A stretch of DNA of 44,395 nt from Candidatus Angelobacter sp. Gp1-AA117 (GTDB taxonomy: Bacteria > Acidobacteriota > Terriglobia > Terriglobales > Acidobacteriaceae). The translations under genes were made by a program, and so were the position numbers. The stretch covers positions 1 through 44,395 of the forward strand of contig QHVI01000064.1 of assembly GCA_003223515.1 (NCBI GenBank), in the 5' to 3' direction. This document shows, piece after piece, positions 1 to 11,600 of this stretch; position 1 is the stretch's first letter, and each line of letters starts with the position of its first letter. Below the pieces are notes generated by a model that saw only the letters and a program-made list of their open reading frames with translations, was not told where the DNA came from and searched no databases.

Positions 1-659
1 AGAAAACCGTCAAAAGATGGTGAGGCCAACTGGCTCACCCGCGTGCCTTCACCAATGCCCAGGGCTTCGGCTTCCCAGCGGGCAAAATGATCCATCCCTT
101 TCAGCCGCCCCAGTATGGCTTTGGGCTTGCCCGTGGAACCGGAGGTGAAGTAGATCGAGCACGGATCATCCGGCTGGCTCTCGGTAGCCAATGCTTCTGC
201 ACTGCTCCATGCTGGCTCACTCACGCGCACGATTTCGAAACTGCTACCAGATGGGACCGGGCCACCATCAAGCACAATCACTTTTCCTGTAGTGATTATT
301 CCTGAAGTGATCTCCACCAGTTTTTCAACCAACCGCGAATCGCCGATGAAGAACTGTGGCTGCACTCCTTCCACCATGACTTGCAGACGTTTCAGCGGGA
401 AGGTTGGATCCAGCGGGCAGAAGACTGCTCCAGCTTTGAGCGTCCCAATAATGGCCATAATGACCTCGATTGGTTCACCGGCCAGAATGCCTACAATGAC
501 GCCTTTTGAAACACCCGCTCCGCGAAGCGCGCGCCCGATTCTGTCACTCCGCGCATCAAGCTCGCCATAAGTGATGCTTCTGCGGCCCGCATCCACAGCA
601 GTGGAGCCGGCAAGCCTGCTGGCTGTGCGGCTGAATAATTGATGAACACTCTCAAACAC
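1..659 (-). CDS. Nonribosomal peptide synthetase, N-terminal part of adenylation domain (runs off window)
   Basis: Minus-strand reading frame open from a GTG at 659 to the window edge (219 codons seen). GGAG lies about 10 nt before the GTG. The protein starts directly with an adenylation domain: VHQLFSRTA at the start, ITYGELDARSDRIGRALR (A1 region), LKAGAVFCPLDPTFPLKRL (A2), YFTSGSTGKPK (A3, P-loop-like, near residue 180) and ASPSFDGF (start of A4) at the cut. No condensation domain precedes it. The giant NRPS two genes upstream ends with a condensation domain, so the two proteins together appear to make one C-A module in trans. It is the third gene of the NRPS-asnB-NRPS run, 46 nt after asnB. 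Substrate specificity cannot be read because the pocket lies beyond the edge. NRPS identity is very likely; a stand-alone AMP ligase is the alternative. Confidence 0.9.
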   Translation of the reverse strand, partial: MFESVHQLFSRTASRLAGSTAVDAGRRSITYGELDARSDRIGRALRGAGVSKGVIVGILAGEPIEVIMAIIGTLKAGAVFCPLDPTFPLKRLQVMVEGVQPQFFIGDSRLVEKLVEITSGIITTGKVIVLDGGPVPSGSSFEIVRVSEPAWSSAEALATESQPDDPCSIYFTSGSTGKPKAILGRLKGMDHFARWEAEALGIGEGTRVSQLASPSFDGF

Positions 660-705
660 GAATAAAAAACTCCAAAGATTAAAGGCTGGCGCTGGTTTCA
701 GGCTC

Positions 706-2574
706 TCAGTTCAGGGAAGGTAAATGGAACAAGTCTGTGAGCAGGCCGAAGGTAAGCACGACGATCAGCAGGTCGTCTTCCAGTGCCTGATTAATGGTGA
801 ACCCAGGCTGTGAGTATTTCGACTTCAGGAACTCAACTGTATCGGGATTGAAATACCCCTGTCTCTTGATTCGGTCATAGGAAAGCTGGTCATAAACCCA
901 TGCAATCTTCTGCTGCAGAAGCGAGGGCGTGCCAGGAGCAACAAATCCAAACTTCTCCCGCTCAATGATCTCTTTCGGGACCAGATCCTGTGCGACCTTT
1001 TTCAGTATGGCTTTCTCCACGAACCCATTGAGCTTCAGATCAGGAGGAATCTGGCGGCAAAACCCGACCAGGTCGATGTCTAGAAATGGATAGCGGGCCT
1101 CAATGGAGTTTGCCATCGCCATCCGATCACCGTGATCCGCAATCAGGTGGCCTGCCAGCCTGAGTTTAAAATCAAGATAAGAGCGCTTATGCAGTGGATG
1201 CCTGCCTTCCAGCCTCTCTTTATTCACCACCGGAAAATTCGAGCACTCGAACTCATCCATGCATTCGCTTACCTGTTCGGAGTAGAGCATGGATTTAGTC
1301 TCGCGAAAGGCATACTCATCTTTCTCATAACGCAGGTCTGGATCGCCCCATAGCTTCTCGCGAACTTCATCACCAAACACCGTATCCAGGTCAGTCTTGC
1401 GCGGCTCTGCCGCCCGTCGCTTATCGAATCGGTAACCGACATAGCCGGCGAACAGCTCATCTGATCCTTCACCATTCAGCACCACCGTGATGCCGCTTTC
1501 CCGCGTCTGTTGCGAGAGGGCCAATGATGCGGTGTTGTAGGTCTCTTTCAGCGGAGACTCAGCATGATAAATCACATCACTGAGGCGGGCGGCAATATCG
1601 GTCTCCTTAAATGGAATCTCATGATGAATGGAGTCCACCGCCCTCGACATCAACTGCTGGTACTTCGCCTCGCAAATTCGCCGGTCTGAAAAGCTGATTG
1701 AAAATGAATGCCGTTGAATATTTGGCGAAACCTGCCGGATCATTGACGCGATCATCGACGAATCAAGCCCGCCGCTCAAGAAAAATCCCACCGGCACGTC
1801 CGCCTGAAGGCGGTAACGCACTGACCGTGAGAACAACTCTTTCAATGTGTCCGCATGGTACTTTTCAGGGCGGCCATCACTAGCCTCAGATTCTTTCGGG
1901 TATTCAAGGTCCCAGTATTCGGCGACTTTTACGTCACCATTTTTTACGGTGATGTGGTGGCCCGGTGGCAGGCTCTGGATTCCTTTGAATACGGTCCGCG
2001 GACTGATAGCTCCTGGAAGAGTTAAAACCTGGTCCAGCCCGGTGAGATCCACCTCACGCGGCGCCAGCGGATGCTGCAGGATGGCCTTGATCTCTGAAGC
2101 GAAAATCAGCATGCCGCCTGCAATGGTGTAATACAGCGGACAAATTCCAAACTGGTCTCTCGCAAGAAAAGCCATTTGGGCCTTCAGATCGAAAATCGCA
2201 AAGGCAAACTGGCCGTTGATCTGGTTCAGGAATTCCGTGCCATGGTCTTCATAGAGATGAACAAGCACCTCAACATCTGTGCGGCTGCGGAAGGTGTGTC
2301 CGCGCGCCAGCAATTTTTCTTTCAATTCAGGGTAGTTGTAGATCTCGCCGTTACAAACCAGGACGAGCGATTGGTCTTCATTGAAAATAGGCTGATTCCC
2401 GGTGTGCAGGTCAATAATGCTGAGCCTGCGGAACGCCAGCCCGGCGTTGTCATTCATGAAGTATCCGCTGGAATCGGGTCCCCGGTGAATGATTGCGTCC
2501 GCCATTTTTTCCAGGATGTCTTTTTCGATCCGGCGCTGGTTGCGCAGATCAATGCATCCCGCGAGACCACACAT
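706..2574 (-). CDS. asnB: Asparagine synthetase (glutamine-hydrolysing), AsnB type, inside the NRPS operon
   Basis: 622 aa, the usual length for this family. Class II glutamine amidotransferase domain at residues 1-210: catalytic Cys2 (MCGLAGCID), HRGPDSSG, CNGEIYNY and SRTDVEV for glutamine binding. Synthetase domain from about 240, with the ATP pyrophosphatase loop FFLSGGLDSS and LNGEGSDELFAGY. The family transfers glutamine amide nitrogen to beta-aspartyl-AMP. The start is ATG because Cys2 must follow it; AGGAGAGAG lies just upstream. It begins 38 nt after the giant NRPS stop and ends 46 nt before the next NRPS start, so it is almost certainly co-transcribed. By inference it either supplies Asn as a monomer or amidates a carboxyl group of the peptide. 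No key residue looks lost. Confidence 0.93.
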   Translation of the reverse strand: MCGLAGCIDLRNQRRIEKDILEKMADAIIHRGPDSSGYFMNDNAGLAFRRLSIIDLHTGNQPIFNEDQSLVLVCNGEIYNYPELKEKLLARGHTFRSRTDVEVLVHLYEDHGTEFLNQINGQFAFAIFDLKAQMAFLARDQFGICPLYYTIAGGMLIFASEIKAILQHPLAPREVDLTGLDQVLTLPGAISPRTVFKGIQSLPPGHHITVKNGDVKVAEYWDLEYPKESEASDGRPEKYHADTLKELFSRSVRYRLQADVPVGFFLSGGLDSSMIASMIRQVSPNIQRHSFSISFSDRRICEAKYQQLMSRAVDSIHHEIPFKETDIAARLSDVIYHAESPLKETYNTASLALSQQTRESGITVVLNGEGSDELFAGYVGYRFDKRRAAEPRKTDLDTVFGDEVREKLWGDPDLRYEKDEYAFRETKSMLYSEQVSECMDEFECSNFPVVNKERLEGRHPLHKRSYLDFKLRLAGHLIADHGDRMAMANSIEARYPFLDIDLVGFCRQIPPDLKLNGFVEKAILKKVAQDLVPKEIIEREKFGFVAPGTPSLLQQKIAWVYDQLSYDRIKRQGYFNPDTVEFLKSKYSQPGFTINQALEDDLLIVVLTFGLLTDLFHLPSLN

Positions 2575-2612
2575 CTGTTTCTCTCTCCTGTATTGCTATT
2601 GGTTCGTTTGAG

Positions 2613-5600
2613 TCAGTAGACTTCCAGCCCCTCATTAAATGCGGCGATCAGATCGCCGCGCTCCTGCTGGGTGCTTGCCGAAAGTGAGGACAACGGCTGT
2701 TCCGGTGCCGAGGCCATTTCCAATAACAGGCGGTGAAGTTGCCCGGCCATCCGCTTGATGGTGGAGCGCAGGAACCTGCGTTCGTTATAGACCACTTTGA
2801 GAAGCCATTCTTTTCCGGGTACGACCAGGATCGTGAGCACGTAATTATTGCGCTCGATGTTCCTCATGGCTTCCAGTTGGATTCCCCGGCCAGGTGCAAG
2901 CAGTTCCGGATCGATCGGTACATTCTGGAAGACGACAACGCTCTCGAAGAGCGGCTGGCTTCTGGGCACCGGGCTCCATCCCTGAATGTGAACCAGCGGG
3001 CTGAATTCAAACTCGCGGGCCTCAGCTTGTTGCGCCTGCAGCTCTTTCAGCCAACCTAAGACTGAAGCCTCAGGGGCAATGCGGACCCGAACTGGCAGCG
3101 TGTTGAGGAACAGGCCGACCATAGCTTCCACACCTGGCAATCCCGGCGGACGCCCTGAAGCTACAGCACCGAAAACCACATCTTCCGAGCCGCTCCTGCG
3201 TGCCAGGTGCAGCGCCCATGCTCCCTGCACCAGTGAATTCGGCGTGAGCTGATTACTCGCCGCAAAGCTCTTCAAAGTATCTGTCTCGGCTTCGCTGAAC
3301 AGCAGGGTCTCTTCACGATACTGGGCTTCGAGTTCCGCCAATCCTATCGAGGCACGATCATCTCCAAGAGGAGTTGCCCTGGAAAAACCTTGCAGCGCTC
3401 CCTGCCAGTAAGCTCTCGCTCTGCTTTCGTCCTGGCGCTGCAGCCACTGGAGATAGCCCGCCGGCGAGACCGGCGGCGGCAGTTCCACTCGCGTATTGCT
3501 GCGCAGTCCTTCATAGCAGCTCAATGCTTCGCTGAAGATAAGGGGTATTGACCAGCCATCGAGCAGAATAAGGTGGCAGCTCCAGACCAGGTGGTATTTA
3601 TTTCTTCCCACATTGATCAGAGTCAGCCGCACCAATGGCGATTGAGAAATTTGAAAGCCCCGGTGGCGGTCAGATGTGAGCAGCCAATCGAGATTTTCTT
3701 CCTGCTCCTCAGGCGTCTGCGCCGACCATTCATGCTGCTGCCAGGGCAGGATCACATTTCTGAAGACGATCTGAAATGCCTCACCCTGCGAGGTCAGCAC
3801 AAAAGCGCTGCGCAAAATCTGGTGACGATCAACCACTCGCTGGAATGCCTGGAGCAAAGTGGCTGCATCCAGGTCGCCGTGGAATGTATAGACCTGCTGG
3901 TTCAGGTACATCCCGGCTCCCGGGGCATCCAGCACATGGAAGAGCATTCCCTGCTGCAGCGCGGTGAGAGGATAAATCTCGTCAATGTCTTCTTCGCGCC
4001 CGGCAATCACCAATTCGAGCTCTCTCTGACTGATCCTGATGTGGGGGAAATCCTCGGGCGCGCGCTTTTTCTGCCCTGCAGTTCTGGAAGCCACCACAGC
4101 GGCTTCCGCTGGAATTTGAATATCTTCAGCGACCGCAGCCAACGCTGCGAGCGTCTGATGCTGAAATACCTGCAGTGCAGAGAGCTTCAACCCGACACGC
4201 AGTGCGCGGGAAACAATCTGTATGCTCAGGAGTGTGACAAAGGCCGACGGCACCATGTACTCAGGCACACGGTCTCTCAAGTACGCAGCCAGTTCGCCGG
4301 CAGAAGGCGAGTCCTTATCCGGAACTACATAGGCGATCAGGCGTTTACTTGCTCCCGGCGATTCATGCGCTAGAACTACCGCTTCACGAACGCATTCATG
4401 TTGTTGCAGCACAGACTCGATCTCACCCAGTTCGATGCGAAAACCTCTGATCTTCACCTGATGATCGATCCGGCCTTTGTATTCGATCATGCCATCTGCG
4501 AGATACCGGCAAAGATCTCCGCTGCGGTACATACGCGCTCCAGCGCGTCCGGAGTACGGATCAGGAATGAAGCGGTCGGCGGTCAGTTCCGGACGCTGCC
4601 AATATCCGCGCCCCACGCCATCGCCCCCGATCAAGAGTTCTCCTGCAACTCCCACCGGGTTAGGCTCCAGAAATTTGTCGAGAATATAAAGTTCGGTGTT
4701 CGCGATGGGGCGTCCGATCGGAGGATCTCCAGGGAATCCGGTATCCACTGGTGCGGCGCTGGCGACTACCGTAGCTTCGGTAGGTCCATAGTGATTCACC
4801 AGGGTGAAATTGAAGGTTTTTTCTGTCCGGTGCAGGCGGTCGCCACCGGTGAGCAGGTACCGCAACGGCAACTCCGTTTTCAGGTCACTGATAGTCGCTT
4901 CAGCCAGCGGCGTTGGCAGAAAACAAATCGAGATCTCATGCATCTTAAGCCACTCCGCTGGAGCTTCTTCTATCTGTGTGGATGGCAGATGCAACGATGC
5001 GCCCGCGAAAAGGTAAGGCCAGATTTCCCAGGTCGCCGCATCAAATGCAAACCCCGCAAACTGGCTGGCCTTGTCCTCCGGCGTGACTCCGTATGTGCCG
5101 TTATGCCATGAAGCCAGATTCACCAGACTGCCGTGGCTGACCATCACGCCTTTGGGCAGACCCTGCGAGCCAGAGGTATAGATCACGTAAGCCAGATTAT
5201 CGCTGGTCGCGCCTGATGCAATTGGGTGTGTGCTCTCTCCATCGATCACACTGGATTGAGTATCAAGACAGATAATTTCTGCGGCGTGCTCCGGCAGCCT
5301 CTCAAGAGAGCGCTTGTCGCTGAGCAGCACCTTCACGCCTGCATCGTTAAGGACATAAGTCAACCGTTCACCAGGATAGCGGACATCCATGGGAAGGTAT
5401 GCGGCCCCGGCTTTCAGCACACTCACGAGCGCCACAAGCATTTCCGGGCAGCGTTCCATGCAGATGCCCACCAACTGCTCCGAACCAGTTCCCAGCTTCT
5501 GCAGATAGCGCGCCAATTGGTTGCTTCTTCGATCCAGCTCTTTATAAGTGAGGTAATTGCTACCGTATGCAACCGCGATCGCGTCAGGCGTCTGCTGCGC

Positions 5601-8600
5601 CTGGCGCGCAAACAGATCATGAACACATTCTCGATCAGGATAAAGCCGTGATGTGCAGTTCCACTCCTTCAATAATTGCCGCTTCTCAGCTTCGCAGAGC
5701 AACGGCATCTCGGAGATGCGCTGCTGTGGATCGCTGGCAATAGAACCAAGCAGGGATTGCAAGTGCGCAGCCATGCGCTCCGCAGTTCCCGGATTGAACA
5801 GGTCAGTGCTGTATTCGAGTTTTCCCTGCAATCCCTGTTCGCACTCTGTAAATTGCACCGTCAGGTCAAATTTCGCGGTTTGAGTTTCAATTTCTTCCAA
5901 CTCAAGGCGCACTTTCTGCAGTTCCATCTTTCCAAGGGGCGCATTCTGCAGCACCAGCATCACCTGGAACAAAGGACTGCGGCCCAGATCACGCGAGGCA
6001 TCCGTTTCTGCAGCTATTTTTTCGAACGGCACATCCTGGTTCGCATAAGCCTCCAGCGTCGTGCTCCGGACGTTCTGCAGCAATTCGATGAATATGGGAT
6101 CACCTGAAAGCTGTGTGCGCAGCACCAGAGTATTCACAAAACAGCCAATCAATGGCTCCTCTTCTACACGCTTGCGGTTAGCGATTACCGTCCCGACAGC
6201 AATATCGGGTTGACCGCTGTATCTGGCCAGAAGTATCTTCAAAGCACCGGCCAGTACCATGAACAAGGTGGCATCCTGCTGCTGTGCAAGTTCGTTCAAC
6301 AATGCAGCCGTGCTGCGCGGGACAGAAAACTCCAACGATGCGCCCCGCCCGCTCTGCACCGCAGGCCGCGGGCGGTCCAGCGGCAGATCAAGCAACCCGG
6401 TCATGCTGCCCAATTGTCTCTTCCAGTATTCGAATTGCGCCTGGACTGCTTCTTCTATCCACTGGCGCTGCCACACGGCAATATCGGCATACTGCACGCT
6501 GAGTTCAGGTCCATTTGCTGGAGTACCTGAGGAAAACGCCTCGTAGTTCGAAGCCAACTCTCTCATGAAAATTCCCAGCGACCATCCGTCAGAAACAATA
6601 TGGTGCATGACCGCAAGCAGCGCATATTCCTCTTCATCTTTCTGCATCACTGCTATGCGCAGCAGTGGGCTTTCCTGCAGATCAAATGGGCGCTGCGCTT
6701 CCGTTTTTGCCAGCTCTCGTGCATGCGTCTGCCGGTCTTGCGCCGCTAAATGCCGCAGATCCACGTGTCGAATGCACAAAGAGATTTCAGGATGCACTAC
6801 CTGTCGTGGCTGATCTTCAGCCTGGATAAAGGTTGTTCGCAGTACCTCATGCCTGCTCACAATCCCCCAAATACTTTGTTCGAGTGCGGCGATGTTCAAC
6901 CGTCCCCAGAAATGTGCGGCATAGGCAATGTTGTATGCAGGACTCTCCGGTGCAATCTGGTGCAAAAACCATAGGCGCTGTTGCGAGAAGGACAAGGGGA
7001 GGTCCTGCTCTCGTGAAACACGCTCAATACACCGAATTGGTGTGCTGGAGCTCAGAGCAATGGCTTGTTCCACCTTCCGGGAAAGTTCTTCAACAGTCGG
7101 CGACTCAAAGACCGCCCGCAGCGGCAGCTCTACGTCGAACCGGCTTGCGATCCGGGTGACGACCTGCGTGGTCTTCAATGAATGCCCACCCAGGTGGAAG
7201 AAGTTATCAGTTACGCTGATCTGCTCCACATTCAGAACGTCCATCCAGATAGCGGCGACCGCCTGCTCCATCGCGGTGCGCGGTTTTACAAATTCCTGAC
7301 TCTTTGCAGCGCTTTGATCCGGCGCCGGAAGAGCGCGGCGATCAATCTTTCCATTGCGGGTCAAGGGCATGGACATGAGCGGCACGAAAGCCTGCGGCAG
7401 CATGTAATGAGGCAGAAAGCGCTTCAATTTCTCGCGAAGCTCCGCGATGTCGAACTCTTCAGCCCGTTTCGGAACAACATAAGCGACAATCTGCTTGTCT
7501 CCGGATCGGTCTTCTCTGGCCACCACGACAGCTTCTTTTATGCCATCATGGTCCTTGAGCGCCGCTTCAATCTCACCCAGCTCAATGCGGAATCCCCTTA
7601 CTTTCACCTGATGGTCCAGGCGGCCGAGAAATTCAATTTCTCCATTGGCACGATGACGGGCAAGATCACCGGTTTTATAGAGGCGCGTCCCTGAATTCCC
7701 GCTGACAGAATCGGGAACAAATTTCTGTGCGGTCAGATCAGGCTGGTGCAGGTAGCCGCGTGCCAGACCTGCACCGCCGATGCACAATTCACCTGCGATT
7801 CCTGCCGGAAGCAGCAGGCCGCCATCACGCGCGATGTACACAGCCGAGTTAGCGATCGGACGGCCAATCGTCGGCTGGTTCTCGCCGGCCTTCTCTACCA
7901 GGGCATAAGTTGAATACGTGGTGTCCTCTGATGGGCCGTAAAGATTGAAGACTCTGCGGATATTGGGCTTCTTGTATGCTTCCTGTACGAGATCGCGCAG
8001 GAGCGGCTCGCCTGCGAGGTTAATGGTCGTAACTGAACCAGGAATGGCGCTGTTCCGCACCAGCTCCCATAGCGCCGACGGGACAGTATTGATCAGTGTG
8101 AGCGCACCAGCATACGGTGATTGCAACAGCTCCAATGCGTCCTGCACGACAAACACCGTACCGCCGCAGCTCAAGGGCACGAACAGCTCAAACACTGAAA
8201 GGTCGAAGCAGATCGAGGTGGAAAACAACACCACGTCCAGCTCACGGCGCTCATAAACCTCTTTGGCCCAATGCACTAGCGTGGCAGCGCTCCTGTGCTC
8301 AATCGCTACACCCTTCGGCCTGCCCGTAGACCCGGAGGTATAAATCACATACGCAAGATTTTGCTCGTGGACCACCGGGCAGCCCAATATTGCCGGGCTG
8401 GGTGACGTCTCGTCTGCTGAATTGATAAAGACTTTCGCTCCCTGATATTGCGGTACTACCGCACCCAGCTGTGGCTCAGTTATCAGGGTTTTTACTTTTG
8501 CATCTTCCAGGGTGAATGCAAGCCGTTCCTGGGGATAAGCAGGATCAAGAGGTACGTATACACCTCCGGTCTTGAGAATTCCCAGCATTCCCACGATCAT

Positions 8601-11600
8601 GGGAATTCCGCGTTCCAGCAGGATTCCGACCGGAACCTCTGCGCCAACTCCCAGACGCCTTAAGTCGTGTGCCAGATTTTCTGCCTGGCTGTTTAGCTGC
8701 CCGTATGTGAGGTGCTCGCTCCTGCATTGCACTGCAATTGCATCCGGCGTCTCTTCTGCCCGGCGCTCAAACAACTGGTGCAGGCAAATTCCGGCCGGAT
8801 AATCCTTCGCAGTTGCATTGAATTCGCCGAGCAGCTCTCGCTGTTCCGCTGGAGTAAGAATTGGCAGATCAGAAATCTGCATTTCCGGATGATAAACAAT
8901 CGATTCAGCCAGGACTTTGAAATGCTCCAGCATCCGGGTAATGGTTGCTGCTTCTAATAACTCAGTGTTGTAGTTCAGCGAAATCGCCAGCGTGTTGTTG
9001 ATTTCCGCTGCGCCCAGAGTAAGGTCGAACTGGGCCGCATGCTGGCGCAGTTTGATCGGCTCCAGCACCAGCCCGTCGAGATCGCATGGTGTCCCCTGTT
9101 CTCCGAGAGCAAAGGCCGCCAGAGATGCGTGGCTGGATTTCGGCACACTCTCAAAAGCGAACATGGTCTGAAATAAAGGCGTGCGGCCGGGATCGCGCTC
9201 AGGCTGTAAGCGGTCAACCAGCATCTCAAAGGGGTAGTCTTGGTGTTCGAACGCTCCCAATACTGTCTGCCGCACATTTGACAATAATCCATGAAATGTC
9301 TGGCCAGGATGAATCCGGCTGCGAACAACCACAGTATTCACAAAATATCCGGCAATCGATTCGAAGCCGGCGCGGCTGCGTCCCATTGTGGGATACCCTG
9401 TCAGAATCTCCGGCTGACCTGTGTACTTTTGCAACAGCACTTGGTACGCAGATAGTATGAGCGTGAAAAGCGTAGCGCCGTGATTGTGCGCCAGCTTCTT
9501 CAGGCCAGCCAGAACTTCCGGGCTGATCGTCATGCTTTCAGATGCTCCATGATAACTCTGCACAGCGGGCCGGGGATGGTCCGTGGCCAGATCAAGGACC
9601 GGCAGTTCTCCGGAGAGTTGCTGCTTCCAATACGACCAAAGCTGTTCGCCTTCACGTCCCGCCAGCATCTGCGCTTGCCATGCTACATAGTCGCGATAGC
9701 TCAGCTTCAACCTCGGCAACTTAGCATTTCTGCCGCTTGCTTCTGCGTGGTAAATCTCACCCAATTCCCTGAGAAGCACTGCCAACGACCACAAATCAAC
9801 AATGATGTGGTGTGCCACAAGCAGGAGCACCTGCTGCCCTGAATCATCTGCAAACCAGCGAACCCGGAAAAGCGGGGCTTGTTCCAACCGGAAGGGCTTC
9901 TGCGCTTCTTCTTCAATCGTCTGCTGTAACTTCTCTCCAGGCCATCCAGAGACATCTGCCTGCTGGAAATCGAGAGCGGCGCCATCTTCTATGACCTGCA
10001 CCAGAGCATCCTGACCCGATTCAAACCAGGCACGCAACTGAGAATGGCGGGCGGTAAGTTTTTGAAATGCCTGCTTCAGTGCTTCAACATCAATTGGTCC
10101 GTGAACGCGCGCCGCGCCGGCTACATTGTAGGCCGCGCTTTCCGGGGCCAACCTGTGCAGGAACCACAGGGCTGCCTGTCCCCGCGAAAGAGAAAATTGT
10201 TTCTGGCTGCTGCTAGACGTGATAGTGTCAGCAGGCACGTTGCCGCGAGCTCTGGTTAGCCCGAACACCTGCGCCGCAATCTCTGAAATGCTGCTGTCCG
10301 CCAGCAGCGTGGAAACAGGAAGCGATACTCCCAATGCAGCTTCAATGTTGTGCGCCAGTTCCAGTGCCGCCAGCGAGTCTGCTCCATAGCGGACGATTGG
10401 CTGTCCCATATCAATTTCTGCACCCTTGAGACCGAGTCGTGCAGCCAGTTGGGACGCAATCCACTCCGCTACCTGTTCGCGAGTTTCAGGAGTGGCAAGC
10501 TCGTGAACCTCGGCTGTCTCTCCTGCCTGCGACTGGAAAACCACCTGCAGAGCTGCGTTGTTGAATGCTTCGCGGATCGCGCGCCGCTGGATCTTTCCGC
10601 TGGACGTCTTCAATATGCTGCCCGGCTTAATCAGGCTTAGCGCGTACACTTGCAGCTCGTGTTTTTCTGCAACAGCCTGCCGGATTGTTTCAGCGACTGC
10701 CCTGAGGTCCTGCTGGCGGTGATTCCGCGCGACTTCCTGCACAATCACCAGTCTCTCTTCACCGGCCACATCCACCGAAAATGCGGCCACCTCACCTGCC
10801 CGCAAGGATGGATGGCAGCGCTCCACGGTGCGCTCTATATCCTGAGGATAATGGTTGCGACCGCGAATGATGATCAGGTCTTTCCAGCGGCCCGTAATAA
10901 AGAGCTGCCCCTTCGCAACCAATCCCAAATCTCCGGTGCGCAGATACGGACCATCATTCTTCAAAAGAAAGTTTTTAAATGTATGGCTGGATTCCTCCGG
11001 CCGGTTCCAGTAGCCCTGTGCCACACTCGGCCCTGCAACCCAGATCTCGCCAACCGTGCCTGGCTTGCAGGCAATCATCATGTTTGGATCTACGATTCGA
11101 ATGCGCTGATCCAGCCATTCCTTTCCGCAACTGACCAATTCGGTTGCGTTTTGACTTTGTGGCAAAGCCTCAATGGAATGATTGGACTGGAGGGAATTTT
11201 TTTCGAATGCGGTAACTACCGGCCCATTCTCCCTTGTCCCGCCTGCAACAAAGAGTGTGGCTTCCGCCAGCCCATAGCAGGGATAAAAGGCGCTGCGCCG
11301 GAAGCCACAGGCGGCAAACGCAGAAACGAAACGCTCAAGTGTTGCCGGCTGCACCGGTTCAGCTCCGTTGAAGGCCACTGCCCAACTGCTCAGGTCCAGT
11401 TTTTCGCGTTCTTCGCTGCGGATCTTGCGGACACAGAGATCGTAAGCGAAGTTAGGTCCGCCACTGGTCGTGGCCCGATACTGGCTGATGGTTTGAAGCC
11501 AGCTCAACGGCCTCTGCAGGAATGCCATGGGCGAAAGAAGAATGCAGCGGGCGCCCACATACAGCGGTTGCAGCACGTTGCCAATCAGCCCCATGTCATG

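Noticed and set aside
3573-4373. 266-codon plus-strand frame opposite the NRPS C3/A2 region
   Set aside because: Antisense of conserved NRPS domains; no recognisable motif.
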